Assembly: GCA_900552455.1 (NCBI GenBank)
Contig: URZX01000001.1
Location: 1 to 64,000 of the forward strand
Direction: 5' to 3'
Source of the DNA: an uncultured Peptococcaceae bacterium
GTDB taxonomy: Bacteria; Bacillota; Peptococcia; Peptococcales; Peptococcaceae
Length of the DNA: 64,000 nucleotides
Shown: piece after piece, positions 1-8,028 of the stretch
How the letters are laid out: every line of letters begins with the position of its first letter
How positions within the stretch are numbered: position 1 is the first letter of the stretch
Notes under the pieces: model-generated
What the model was told of the DNA's origin: nothing
Database searches by the model: none
The model's input: the letters and a program-made list of their open reading frames with translations, nothing else
Program-made: the position numbers and the translations under genes

Positions 1-125
1 GTGACCACGTCACCATGACCGTAGAACTGATCCACCCAATCGCAATGGAAGAAGGGCTTCAGTTCGCAATCCGTGAAGGTGGCCACACCGTAGGTGCAGG
101 TACCGTTGCAAAGATCTTCGAATAA
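1..125 (+). CDS. tuf: Elongation factor Tu, C-terminal end (partial)
   Basis: The window opens inside this gene. Read from base 3, the last 40 residues match the C-terminal beta-barrel of EF-Tu (PIAMEEG, then [13 protein letters not shown], ending AKIFE and a TAA stop at 123-125). EF-Tu is the cytoplasmic GTPase that brings aminoacyl-tRNA to the ribosome. A strong terminator starts 22 bases after the stop, so this is the last gene of its transcript. Only the tail is visible, so whether the rest is intact, or whether a second tuf copy exists, cannot be said. Confidence 0.93.
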   Translation, partial: DHVTMTVELIHPIAMEEGLQFAIREGGHTVGAGTVAKIFE

Positions 126-146
126 TTCGAAGCGAAAACCGTACAC

Positions 147-180
147 AAAAGCTCAAGACGTTCGCGCCTTGAGCTTTTTT
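147..180 (+). terminator. Intrinsic terminator after tuf
   Basis: The arms AAAAGCTCAAG and CTTGAGCTTTT are separated by a short loop, and the second arm runs into a six-T tract. The hairpin lies just downstream of the tuf stop. In 181-379 I see nothing further that I can name. Confidence 0.9.
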
Positions 181-379
181 ACGCCTCGTAGAGCGCTTTC
201 CGCTGTGCTTGCGATACGCGCACACATACGATTGAATATTATTTTATCAAGCTAACGAAAACCAGATCAGTTTTGTGTCTTCAGGTTGGCTTAAGATTCG
301 AGCCTGGCGGATGTGCACAGAAACATTGAATCTTAATACAATTTAACTGCTTTTCTATATGGATAAATTCTCAAAAATA

Positions 380-388
380 TGGTAAAAT
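380..388 (+). promoter_or_regulatory. Extended -10 promoter element for the first LysR gene
   Basis: TGGTAAAAT matches the extended -10 form TGnTAnnnT, with no good -35 hexamer at 17 bp. The closely similar TGGTATAAT precedes the structured RNA at 11.6 kb and both exported-protein genes near 59-60 kb, so it looks like a favoured promoter form in this genome. It lies 67 bases before the LysR start. Confidence 0.45.
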
Positions 389-454
389 AGAAATACTGTA
401 CAAGAAAATGAGAAACGGGAAGCGCTCCATTATTGCTAGAATTGAGGTGTCAGA

Positions 455-1363
455 ATGAAAATAGAACAGTTAGAATTCCTGATCGAAGTTGTCAAAGCAG
501 GTTCTATTAACGCAGCTAGCAAAAAGATCTTTATCTCGCAGCAAAGTTTAAACCAGTCCCTACGTAATTTGGAAGACGAGATCGGCTTTCCTCTGCTCAA
601 TCGTACCAAGAAAGGTGTCACACTGACCGAACGTGGCCGTGAAGTGTTCAGCGCAGCGCAGGCCATCGTTGCGCGTTATGATCAGATGCTGCGTCAGATT
701 TCCGCGCTCAAAGAAGATTCCACCGAGGTCATCAGCGGCAAGATGAACGTGCATACTTCGCCGATGATCAGTGTTTGTATTCTGCCGGTTGTCTACGTCG
801 ATTACAAGCACAATTTCCCAAAGGTGCAGCTCTTCTGCCAGGAGCGTTACCAGGATGACATCGTCAAGGAAGTGAGCGAGCATCCCGGTGATGTGGGCTA
901 TGTACTCGTTGCCAACACGCTCCATCATTTCTTTGATAAGATACCGAGCAACGTCGAGCTCTCGCTCCTCAACACCTATCCGATCTACATGGCCATGTCC
1001 CCACGCCATCCGCTGGCGCGCCAGCACACGCTGTCGCTCCAGTCTATCAAGGATTATCCGCTCATCATCTACGAAGCAGGCGGTATCCAGGGTGAGCATG
1101 CGCTGCAGAGCGAAGTGGATATGCACATTCTGCTTTCCACGAACAACACCAACATGACCAAGGAGCTTTTGAACGAAGGCAACGCACTCATGTATTCCTA
1201 TCCGCCGTATGTCACTCGCGGCGCCTTTCCAGAATGTGTGCACATTCCGCTACACACGAAAAATATTTTCTTCGAGCTTTATATGGTCCACAACAAGGAC
1301 GCCAACCAGCAGCAGCGTCGTCTCATCGACAGCTTCAGCTCGATCTTCCAGCAATACATATGA
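455..1363 (+). CDS. LysR-family transcriptional regulator
   Basis: This is a 302-residue protein of normal LysR length. Residues 1-60 form the winged helix-turn-helix (IEQLEFLIEVVKAGSINAAS, then the SQQSLNQSLRNLE recognition region), and the rest is the periplasmic-binding-like effector domain. The ATG at 455 follows a weak GAGGTG ribosome site. The gene is alone between two terminators, with no divergent partner, so neither the target genes nor the ligand can be inferred from context. The following gene, guaA, has its own promoter, so control of guaA by this protein is possible but unsupported. Confidence 0.9.
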   Translation: MKIEQLEFLIEVVKAGSINAASKKIFISQQSLNQSLRNLEDEIGFPLLNRTKKGVTLTERGREVFSAAQAIVARYDQMLRQISALKEDSTEVISGKMNVHTSPMISVCILPVVYVDYKHNFPKVQLFCQERYQDDIVKEVSEHPGDVGYVLVANTLHHFFDKIPSNVELSLLNTYPIYMAMSPRHPLARQHTLSLQSIKDYPLIIYEAGGIQGEHALQSEVDMHILLSTNNTNMTKELLNEGNALMYSYPPYVTRGAFPECVHIPLHTKNIFFELYMVHNKDANQQQRRLIDSFSSIFQQYI

Positions 1364-1370
1364 ACGGACG

Positions 1371-1401
1371 CGAACCAGGCTACAATGCCTGGTTCGTTTT
1401 T
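1371..1401 (+). terminator. Intrinsic terminator after the LysR gene
   Basis: The arms CGAACCAGGC and GCCTGGTTCG flank a six-base loop and are followed by TTTTT. It starts 8 bases after the LysR stop. Confidence 0.93.
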
Positions 1402-1425
1402 CTATGGCGATTTTACGAAAAGAAC

Positions 1426-1455
1426 TTGTGAGAATGGGCGCTGGCGTGGTAACAT
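1426..1455 (+). promoter_or_regulatory. Candidate guaA promoter
   Basis: TTGTGA is followed after 18 bases by TAACAT, about 70 bases before the guaA start. The hexamers are reasonable but not consensus. I saw no purine-riboswitch core in the short leader. Confidence 0.45.
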
Positions 1456-1527
1456 AATGACTAGAGAATCGTTTGCCGCGCGTTTTCGTCGAACAGCGGC
1501 TGTTGTAACCTAAGGAGGAATCCATCT

Positions 1528-2817
1528 ATGAAGCAGGATATGATCGTCATCCTTGATCTGGGTAGTGAGGAAAATGCGCGTCTGGCGCGAGAGATCCGTG
1601 CGCTTGGCGTATACAGCGAGATCCATCCACACGACATCACCAAGGAAGCGCTTTTGGCGCTGCCGAATGTCAAGGGCATCATCTTAAACGGTGGGCCAAA
1701 CCGCATTGTTGACGGCGTGGAGATCGATGTGAGCGACGAAGTGCGCGATTGCGGGCTGCCGGTGTTTGCTGTCGACCACAAGGGCGCAGCAGCCTGGCCA
1801 ACAGAAGAAGCTGGTCGTCGTCTGGCACTGCGCGCATTTGTCTTTGATATTTGCGGCGCAGAAGCAAACTGGAACATGGAAAATTTCATCGCCGATCAGA
1901 TCGAACTGATCCGTCGTCAGGTTGGCGATAAGAAAGTGCTGCTGGCGCTTTCCGGCGGCGTTGATTCGTCCGTCGTGGCAGCGCTGTTGATCCGTGCGAT
2001 CGGTGACCAGCTCACATGTGTCCACGTCAACCATGGCCTTTTGCGCAAAGGGGAACCAGAGCAGGTTGTGCAGGTTTTCCGCAATGAAATGAAGGCCAAT
2101 CTGATCTACGTCGATGCCGTGGATCGCTTCCTTGATAAGCTCGCCGGCGTCGCCGATCCTGAGCAGAAGCGCAAGATCATCGGCGCAGAATTTATCCGCG
2201 TGTTCGAGGAAGAAGCGCGCAAGCTCGAGGGCATCGAATTCCTCGGCCAGGGCACGATCTATCCGGATATCATCGAAAGCGGTACAAAGACCGCGAAAGC
2301 CGTCAAGAGTCACCACAACGTTGGCGGTCTGCCAGAGGATCTCAAATTCGAGCTCGTTGAACCGCTGAAAATGCTCTTCAAGGACGAAGTCCGCGCCTGC
2401 GGCAAAGCCCTCGGTCTGCCGGACAGCATGGTTTATCGTCAGCCATTCCCTGGTCCTGGTCTCGGCGTGCGCTGCCTTGGCGCTATCACCCGCGATCGTC
2501 TGGAAGCCGTGCGTGAGTCCGATGCGATCCTGCGCGAAGAATTTGAGAAAAACGGCCTCGCTGGAAAAGTTTGGCAGTATTTCACAGCCATTCCAGATCT
2601 CAAGAGCGTCGGTGTTCGTGATAACAAGCGTGCCGACGAATGGTGCGTGATCATCCGCGCCGTCAACACCATTGACGCCATGACCGCAACCGTTGAAAAC
2701 GTGCCGTTTGAATTGCTCCAGCACATCACCGCCCGTATCACCAGCGAAGTGAAGGGCGTCAACCGTGTGCTCTACGATCTTACACCAAAACCAACCGGCA
2801 CCATCGAATGGGAATAA
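1528..2817 (+). CDS. guaA: GMP synthase with a collapsed glutaminase domain
   Basis: GMP synthase converts XMP to GMP using ATP and ammonia, normally drawn from glutamine by an N-terminal class I amidotransferase domain. The synthetase half is complete: PP-loop SGGVDSS at residues 142-148, KSHHNVGGLPED, RQPFPGPGL and the C-terminal dimerisation domain ending in TIEWE. The N-terminal half is not. About 80 residues of the amidotransferase fold remain (VILDLG, IILNGGP). The nucleophile motif (normally GICYG) reads AVDHKG, and the roughly 90 residues that should carry the catalytic His and Glu are absent. The protein is therefore 429 residues rather than about 510-525. The reading frame is continuous, with a good AAGGAGG site before the ATG at 1528. 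Inference: the enzyme uses free ammonia or a separate glutaminase subunit. Confidence 0.9.
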   Translation: MKQDMIVILDLGSEENARLAREIRALGVYSEIHPHDITKEALLALPNVKGIILNGGPNRIVDGVEIDVSDEVRDCGLPVFAVDHKGAAAWPTEEAGRRLALRAFVFDICGAEANWNMENFIADQIELIRRQVGDKKVLLALSGGVDSSVVAALLIRAIGDQLTCVHVNHGLLRKGEPEQVVQVFRNEMKANLIYVDAVDRFLDKLAGVADPEQKRKIIGAEFIRVFEEEARKLEGIEFLGQGTIYPDIIESGTKTAKAVKSHHNVGGLPEDLKFELVEPLKMLFKDEVRACGKALGLPDSMVYRQPFPGPGLGVRCLGAITRDRLEAVRESDAILREEFEKNGLAGKVWQYFTAIPDLKSVGVRDNKRADEWCVIIRAVNTIDAMTATVENVPFELLQHITARITSEVKGVNRVLYDLTPKPTGTIEWE

Positions 2818-2829
2818 TCAATGATCAGC

Positions 2830-2856
2830 AGGCGTCCTTTGCGGGCGCCTGTTTTT
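2830..2856 (+). terminator. Intrinsic terminator after guaA
   Basis: AGGCGTCC pairs with GGGCGCCT (one G-T pair) and is followed by GTTTTT. It ends only a few bases before the ribosome site of the next gene, so the acetyltransferase is expressed by read-through or from a promoter inside guaA. Confidence 0.75.
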
Positions 2857-2873
2857 GCAATGGAGGAAGAGAT

Positions 2874-3425
2874 ATGACCGATACAAAGATTTACCAGGCA
2901 CTGCCTCCTGATACGTCTCTGGCGAAGCGCTTTGTTTTTCGTAGCATTTTGCCGGAGGAAGCAGAGCAGGCAGTCGCCATCGAGACAGAGTGTTTCCCAC
3001 CGCATGAAGCCTGCAAGCCAGAGATCATGCGAGCGCGCGTCGCCATTGCGCCGGAACGCTTTCTCGTCGCCGTCGACCGCGAAAGTGGGCGAATCGCCGG
3101 CTTCATCGACGGGCTGGCGACAAATGACGCGCATCTGCGCGATGCGATCTACACCGATCCCTCGCTGCACGATCCCGCCGGGCGCAATGTCATGATCCTC
3201 GGCGTCAATGTGCTGCCTGCCTATCGCCGCCAGGGACTGGCGCGGGAGATGGTCGCGCAATTTCTGTGCCGTGAGCAGAGTCGTGGCACCGAGCGCGTCA
3301 TTCTCACCTGCCTGGCGCATCGCGTGGCAATGTACGAAGGCTTCGGCTTTCGCACGATCGGCGATTCCGACTCCACCTGGGGCGACGAGCAATGGATCGA
3401 GATGGATGTACGGTTGAATCTTTGA
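2874..3425 (+). CDS. GNAT-family N-acetyltransferase
   Basis: This 183-residue protein has the acetyl-CoA binding signature VLPAYRRQGLAREM at about residues 118-131 and the C-terminal GNAT strand and helix (VAMYEGFGFRTIGDS). GNAT enzymes transfer acetyl groups to amines, but the substrate cannot be read from sequence. The start at 2874 is chosen because TGGAGGAAGAG stands 8 bases before it; an earlier in-frame start would overlap guaA and lacks such a site. The PHEACK segment near residue 40 resembles the arylalkylamine/YkkB-like branch, but only weakly. Confidence 0.85.
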   Translation: MTDTKIYQALPPDTSLAKRFVFRSILPEEAEQAVAIETECFPPHEACKPEIMRARVAIAPERFLVAVDRESGRIAGFIDGLATNDAHLRDAIYTDPSLHDPAGRNVMILGVNVLPAYRRQGLAREMVAQFLCREQSRGTERVILTCLAHRVAMYEGFGFRTIGDSDSTWGDEQWIEMDVRLNL

Positions 3426-3446
3426 GCGTAGGAACGGAAAAATTGC

Positions 3447-3475
3447 TTGATTTTCACCGGATAGTCTCATAAAAT
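3447..3475 (+). promoter_or_regulatory. Promoter of the AbiE pair
   Basis: TTGATT and TAAAAT are separated by exactly 17 bases. The predicted start of transcription, near 3482, leaves only about a dozen bases before the AbiEi start codon. The -10 lies inside the inverted repeat described separately. Confidence 0.75.
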
Positions 3476-3493
3476 GAGACTATGAGGTGAAAA
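3451..3493 (+). promoter_or_regulatory. Nested inverted repeat, likely AbiEi operator
   Basis: Two perfect inverted repeats are nested. The inner one is TAGTCTCA (3462-3469) with TGAGACTA (3475-3482). The outer one is TTTTCACC (3451-3458) with GGTGAAAA (3486-3493). The inner repeat covers the -10 and the outer right arm contains the ribosome site. AbiEi antitoxins are known to repress their own promoters by binding inverted repeats, so this is the expected operator. Confidence 0.7.
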
Positions 3494-3494
3494 T

Positions 3495-4082
3495 ATGATA
3501 AAAACGACGAACATGATGCTGGAATCGCTGAAGGAATATGCCAATCCTAAGGCCAAGTTGGCGCGGATGGTGAAAAATAGAGAATGCTTTCCGATTGTGA
3601 AGGGATTGTACGAAACGGAGCGAAACGTACCAGCGCATCTTTTAGCTGGAAGCATTTATGGGCCGTCGTATATTTCTTTTGAATATGCGTTGGGTCATTA
3701 TGGATTGATTCCAGAACGGGTGGTTGTCGTGACGTGTGCGACGTTTGAGAAGAAAAAGAAAAAGCGATATGAAACACTGTTTGGCACGTTCTCCTATCGT
3801 GACGTTCCAGCTGCGGCTTTTCCATTGGCGTTGAGATTGGTGCAGGAGGGGGAGTATTTTTACCGGATCGCTGAACCGGAGAAGGCTTTATGTGATGAGA
3901 TTTATATTCAATCACCGGTGGCAAATAATAAAGAAATGGCAGCGCTGCTTTTGGATGATCTGCGTATTGAAGAAAAACAGCTGGCCGCGCTCGATGTGGA
4001 AAAAATTGCCAGGCTTGCACCGCATTATCATTCGACAAACGTCAGGCGGTTGGCGGCTTTTTTGAGGAAGGTGAAAAAATGA
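3495..4082 (+). CDS. abiEi: AbiEi-family antitoxin / transcriptional repressor
   Basis: This 195-residue protein resembles the AbiEi antitoxin family: an N-terminal winged-helix region (about 1-75, with GPSYISFEYALGHYGLIPE) followed by the AbiEi C-terminal domain (RIAEPEKALCDEIY near 125-140). It neutralises the AbiEii nucleotidyltransferase toxin in a type IV system and represses the operon. The stop overlaps the toxin start by 4 bases, so the two are co-translated. The codon choice is more A/T-rich than in guaA and the acetyltransferase upstream, which fits a transferred defence cassette. Confidence 0.85.
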   Translation: MIKTTNMMLESLKEYANPKAKLARMVKNRECFPIVKGLYETERNVPAHLLAGSIYGPSYISFEYALGHYGLIPERVVVVTCATFEKKKKKRYETLFGTFSYRDVPAAAFPLALRLVQEGEYFYRIAEPEKALCDEIYIQSPVANNKEMAALLLDDLRIEEKQLAALDVEKIARLAPHYHSTNVRRLAAFLRKVKK

Positions 4083-4945
4083 GCACAGCGATCGAACGGA
4101 TGCTTGAAAGCTACGAGGTCGAGACGATCTATGATCAGAAAAATGCGATGAAAGAGATCATGCAGGAGATTGTGCTTTGCGGATTATCACGTGCTGGATT
4201 TTTCAAAAAAGCTGCATTTTATGGTGGCACGGCATTGCGCATTTTTTATGACCTGGATCGCTTTTCAGAGGATCTGGATTTTTCGCTGATACAGCCGGAC
4301 CCTGGATTTTCGCTGAAAGACTATTTTCCAATATTGGAAAAAGAAGTGGCAGCGTTTGGTATTCGTGTGGATATTCAGGAGAGAGAAAAGCACCAAGAAA
4401 GTGCGATCCAGTCTGCCTTTCTGAAGGGAAATACGCGCGAGCATTTGCTGCTGTTCTACGCAGACGAGGCGGCAGCAGGACATGTTGCAGCGAACGAAAC
4501 GATTAAGATAAAGTTTGAAGTGGATATTAATCCGCCGGCGTACGCGAGCTTTGAGCACAAATACCGCCTGCTGCCTGTTCCGTATGAGGTAAAGATATAT
4601 GATCTGCCTTCGCTTTTTGCGGGAAAAATTCATGCCGTACTTTGTCGTGGCTGGAAAAGTCGCGTGAAGGGGCGTGATCTCTATGATTATGTGTTCTATC
4701 TTTCTAAAGGCGCCACTGTGAATCGACAGCATTTGCAGGCGCGGCTGCTTCAGTCGAATTGCGTGCCGGAGGATTTTTCTTGCTCGTCAGAAAATCTCCG
4801 AGCGCTGTTGAACGAACGTTTTGCGCAGATTGATTATGAAAAGGCGAAACGAGATGTGGAACCATTTATCTCAAACTCATCGATGTTGGAACTTTGGTCT
4901 GCGGATTTTTTTAATCAAATTACAGAAGGATTGCGTGTATGCTAA
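4079..4945 (+). CDS. abiEii: AbiEii-family nucleotidyltransferase toxin
   Basis: This 288-residue protein carries the AbiEii/AbiGii nucleotidyltransferase signature: GGTALR at about residues 49-54 and SEDLDFSL at 63-70, which supply the metal-binding acidic residues, plus a downstream KGRDLYDYVFYLS helix. Proteins of this family stop growth by modifying RNA with nucleotides and abort phage infection. The start overlaps the antitoxin stop. The phage or trigger is unknown. All visible motifs are intact, so the toxin is probably active. Confidence 0.87.
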   Translation: MSTAIERMLESYEVETIYDQKNAMKEIMQEIVLCGLSRAGFFKKAAFYGGTALRIFYDLDRFSEDLDFSLIQPDPGFSLKDYFPILEKEVAAFGIRVDIQEREKHQESAIQSAFLKGNTREHLLLFYADEAAAGHVAANETIKIKFEVDINPPAYASFEHKYRLLPVPYEVKIYDLPSLFAGKIHAVLCRGWKSRVKGRDLYDYVFYLSKGATVNRQHLQARLLQSNCVPEDFSCSSENLRALLNERFAQIDYEKAKRDVEPFISNSSMLELWSADFFNQITEGLRVC

Positions 4946-4980
4946 AGCGTTGAAACTATGACGAGAGGAGTAGAAATACC

Positions 4981-6096
4981 ATGAAAAAATTTGGCTTTGG
5001 ACTCATGCGTCTGCCTCTGTTGGATCTGGCGGACACAAAGAGCGTAGATATTGAAACTGTGAAAAAGATGGTGGATGCATTTTTCGCTGCTGGTTTTTCG
5101 TATTTCGACACAGCAGCCTGCTACCATGACGGGCAGAGTGAGATCGCATTTCGCGAAGCAGTCGTGAAGCGGTATCCGCGCGAAAATTTTACGATCACTG
5201 ATAAGCTGACCATGTTCATGCTGGAAAAGCCGGAGGAAATGCCAGGATTTTTCGCTGGTCAGCTGGAGCGGCTCGGCGTGGACTACATCGATTACTACTG
5301 GCTGCACGGGCTGGATCCATCGTCCTACGAAAAAGCAGAGGCCTTCGGCGCATTTGAATTTGTGCATAAGCTCAAGGCTGAGGGCAAGGTGCATCATCTG
5401 GGATTTTCCTTCCATGGCGATGCAGCGCTTCTCGAGACGATCCTCACGAAGCATCCGGAGATGGAGATCGTGCAGCTGCAGCTCAATTACCTAGACTGGG
5501 ACGATGCGCAGGTGCAGTCGCGGCTTTGCTACGAAGTGGCGACGCGCCACGGCAAGCCGGTCGTTGTCATGGAGCCTGTCAAAGGCGGCGCGCTCGCGAC
5601 GATCCCCGAACCAGCAGAGAAGCTGCTGAAAGCGTGCAATCCTGACGCGTCCACAGCCTCCTGGGCTGTGCGATTTGCGGCAACGCCGGAAAACATCATG
5701 GTCGTGCTCTCCGGAATGTCGAGCGAAGCGCAGATGGCCGACAACCTCAGCTACATGCAGGATTTTCAGCCGATCTCCGCAGAAGAACAGGCTGTCATCG
5801 ACGAAGCAAAGACGATCATCCAGCAGACCATCGCCATTCCGTGTACAGCCTGCCGCTATTGCGTCGACGGCTGCCCACAGCACATCGCCATCCCGGATTA
5901 TTTTGGCCTCTATAACGACGTCAAACGCTTCGGTCCATCGCAGCTCGGCAACGCCCGCCATCGCCTCGGCAAGCTTGCCGAAAAGAATGGTAAGCCATCC
6001 GACTGCATCCGCTGCGGCGTTTGTGAAACACGCTGCCCGCAGCATCTCACCATCCGCGACCATCTCGAAGACGTCGCGAAAGAATTGGAAAACTGA
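4981..6096 (+). CDS. Aldo/keto reductase with C-terminal ferredoxin domain
   Basis: Residues 1-270 form an aldo/keto reductase TIM barrel (FGFGLMRLP, YFDTAACYHDGQSE with the catalytic Tyr, and YYWLHGLD). A two-cluster iron-sulfur domain follows: Cys288-x2-Cys-x2-Cys-x3-CysPro, and Cys342-x2-Cys-x2-Cys-x3-CysPro. The 371-residue length is typical of this anaerobe-rich subfamily, annotated as oxidoreductases of the aldo/keto reductase family. The electron partner and carbonyl substrate are unknown. A GAGAGGAG site precedes the ATG. The gene is the last before a bidirectional terminator; with 35 bases after abiEii it may be read from upstream or from its own unseen promoter. Confidence 0.88.
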   Translation: MKKFGFGLMRLPLLDLADTKSVDIETVKKMVDAFFAAGFSYFDTAACYHDGQSEIAFREAVVKRYPRENFTITDKLTMFMLEKPEEMPGFFAGQLERLGVDYIDYYWLHGLDPSSYEKAEAFGAFEFVHKLKAEGKVHHLGFSFHGDAALLETILTKHPEMEIVQLQLNYLDWDDAQVQSRLCYEVATRHGKPVVVMEPVKGGALATIPEPAEKLLKACNPDASTASWAVRFAATPENIMVVLSGMSSEAQMADNLSYMQDFQPISAEEQAVIDEAKTIIQQTIAIPCTACRYCVDGCPQHIAIPDYFGLYNDVKRFGPSQLGNARHRLGKLAEKNGKPSDCIRCGVCETRCPQHLTIRDHLEDVAKELEN

Positions 6097-6103
6097 GCGT
6101 TCA

Positions 6104-6159
6104 AAAATAAGAGCACAGCGCTTGCATCCTGATCGGATACGAGCACTGTGCTCTTATTT
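6104..6159. terminator. Bidirectional terminator between the reductase and queF
   Basis: AAAATAAGAGCACAG and CTGTGCTCTTATTT form a long stem with A-rich and T-rich flanks, so it can stop transcripts from both sides. A smaller ATCC/GGAT hairpin sits in the loop. Confidence 0.9.
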
Positions 6160-6163
6160 GATG

Positions 6164-6643
6164 TCAGCGGTTGTCGATTTTTTCCGGCATCATATCGTGC
6201 CAGCTGAGACGTTGCTCAGCGACGCGTTCCCACTTTGTGCCTGGCTTGCCGTGATTCACATAAGGATCGATGGAAATGCCGCCGCGTGGCAGAAATTTTC
6301 CCCAGACCTCGATGTATTTTGGATCGAGCAGGCGCACGAGATCGTTCATGATGATGTTGACGCAATCCTCGTGGAAATCGCCGTGATTGCGGAAGGAGAA
6401 GAGATAGAGCTTGAGACTTTTGCTTTCCACGAGACGCGCATCAGGCACATAAGAAATGGTGATCGTGGCAAAATCCGGTTGGCCGGTGATGGGGCAGAGG
6501 CTGGTGAATTCTGGGCAGTTGAACTTGACAAAGTAATCGTTTTCCGGATGCTTGTTATCAAAGCTTTCGAGAAGCTCCGGCGTGTAGTCTGTGGTATAGG
6601 CGACATTGTGATCGCCGAGCAGGGTCAGGTTTTCTCTAGGCAT
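6164..6643 (-). CDS. queF: preQ0 reductase (7-cyano-7-deazaguanine reductase)
   Basis: QueF reduces preQ0 to preQ1 with NADPH, the last free-base step of queuosine synthesis. The 159-residue protein is the short unimodal type. It has the catalytic Cys50 in [15 protein letters not shown], then [21 protein letters not shown] with the NADPH-binding and substrate-binding residues. The start at 6643 follows a GAAAGGAG site. It is the last of four que genes on the minus strand, 12 bases after queC, and ends at the bidirectional terminator. Confidence 0.95.
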   Translation of the reverse strand: MPRENLTLLGDHNVAYTTDYTPELLESFDNKHPENDYFVKFNCPEFTSLCPITGQPDFATITISYVPDARLVESKSLKLYLFSFRNHGDFHEDCVNIIMNDLVRLLDPKYIEVWGKFLPRGGISIDPYVNHGKPGTKWERVAEQRLSWHDMMPEKIDNR

Positions 6644-6655
6644 GGATGGCTCCTT

Positions 6656-7348
6656 TCAATCGTTGGCGAGGGCTGGATCAGCGACACCGTTGGCAGCGAA
6701 GGCTGCTGCGCGATCAATGCAGGTGCCGCATTTTCCACATGGATGATCGCCGCCTTCGTAACAGGACCAGGTCAGCGCGTATGGTACATCGAGCTTGAGG
6801 CCGGTAGCGACGATGTCAGACTTGGTTTGGTTGACAAATGGCGCTTCGATGCGCAGCTGATGGCCGGAGCCTTCGTAGATGGCTGTGTTCATAGCGTTGT
6901 TGAAAATCGGCGAACAATCTGGATAGGCAAATCCGGCGGCGTCATCAGCATGGGCACCGTAGTAGATGACTTCGCAATCGCGGCTTAGCGCGATGCTTGC
7001 TGCTGCTGAGAGAAAGAGTCCGTTACGGAAAGGGACATAAGTCGCGACTGGCGATTCGCCATTTGTTTCAGCGAGCTGATCGGCATAGCTTTCTTCTGGA
7101 ATTTCTTCGCTGGATTGTTTCAGAAGCGCACAATCGCTGTAGCGGAAGATCAATCCCAGATCGAGAAAGAGCTGCTCCACACCATAGTGCGCAGCCACAG
7201 CTTTGGCTGCCTGCAGTTCCTTGTCGTGCTTTTGTCCGTAGGAGATTGAGAGCGCGATAACACGCGCGCTGCCGTATTTTTCGACCGCGAGTGCCAGGGC
7301 CGTGCTCGAATCCACACCGCCGCTGGTCAGTACAAGTGCATTTTTCAT
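6656..7348 (-). CDS. queC: 7-cyano-7-deazaguanine (preQ0) synthase
   Basis: QueC converts 7-carboxy-7-deazaguanine to preQ0 with ATP and ammonia. The 230-residue protein has the PP-loop SGGVDSS at residues 9-15 and, near the C terminus, the zinc-binding cluster Cys...HPCGKCGTC. Its AAGGAGG site lies in the short gap after queE. Length and motifs are standard for the family. It is expressed with queD and queE from the preQ1-controlled promoter. Confidence 0.95.
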   Translation of the reverse strand: MKNALVLTSGGVDSSTALALAVEKYGSARVIALSISYGQKHDKELQAAKAVAAHYGVEQLFLDLGLIFRYSDCALLKQSSEEIPEESYADQLAETNGESPVATYVPFRNGLFLSAAASIALSRDCEVIYYGAHADDAAGFAYPDCSPIFNNAMNTAIYEGSGHQLRIEAPFVNQTKSDIVATGLKLDVPYALTWSCYEGGDHPCGKCGTCIDRAAAFAANGVADPALAND

Positions 7349-7371
7349 TGATGTTCCTCCTTAAAGATCAG

Positions 7372-8028
7372 TCAGACACCTCGTCTGTCAGGCGCCCAGA
7401 TAAATTTGTGCAACTGCAGCTGCAGACGCACACCGTTGAGACGTTGCGCCAGCATGTATTCAACCATTTCCGCTGGCTTAATGGCGCAGAAAACCGGGCT
7501 CAGATACACGTGACAACGTTTTGTCAGCTCCTGCTCAGCGATGACTTGTGCCGCGCGTTCCAAATCCTCCGCGCTGCCGCAGACAAATTTCACCGTATCT
7601 TCTTGCTGCAGCAATGCAAAATTTTCAACACGCATGGCGCGCTCCCAACCACTGGATGGCAGCTTGTAATCCATCGTGAAGACAGGGCGCGATGTTTTGC
7701 AGAATGGCGCCAAATCCACCGCTCCGTTGGTTTCGACCTCAACCCGCAATTCTGGATGATCCGCCAAAAGCATCAACAGCGCCGGCATTTCCGGCTGCAG
7801 AAGCGGTTCACCGCCAGTCAGCGTGACATTGCGAATGCCGCTCTGGAGAATCTTTGCGACAATGTCTTCTGGCGACTGTTCTGTGTAGGGACAATCGGGC
7901 GCGTTTGCCCACATCGTATCGCAATAGCTGCAGCGCAGATTGCAGCCCTGAAAGCGTACGAAAAACGCCAGCTCGCCGGCACAGGGCCCTTCCCCGTTGA
8001 TGCTTGCAAACATTTCAACAACCTTCAT
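7372..8028 (-). CDS. queE: 7-carboxy-7-deazaguanine synthase (radical SAM)
   Basis: QueE contracts the ring of 6-carboxytetrahydropterin to 7-carboxy-7-deazaguanine. The 218-residue protein has the radical-SAM cluster Cys29-x3-Cys33-x2-Cys36 (GCNLRCSYC), the GGEPLLQ motif and a Mg-site Thr just after the cluster (CDTMW). Its start overlaps the queD stop in an ATGA, so the two are translationally coupled. Nothing looks unusual. Confidence 0.94.
   Translation of the reverse strand: MKVVEMFASINGEGPCAGELAFFVRFQGCNLRCSYCDTMWANAPDCPYTEQSPEDIVAKILQSGIRNVTLTGGEPLLQPEMPALLMLLADHPELRVEVETNGAVDLAPFCKTSRPVFTMDYKLPSSGWERAMRVENFALLQQEDTVKFVCGSAEDLERAAQVIAEQELTKRCHVYLSPVFCAIKPAEMVEYMLAQRLNGVRLQLQLHKFIWAPDRRGV

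Noticed and set aside
3495..6096. AbiE pair plus aldo/keto reductase as one defence island
   Set aside because: The reductase is a common metabolic family and nothing beyond adjacency links it to the toxin-antitoxin pair.
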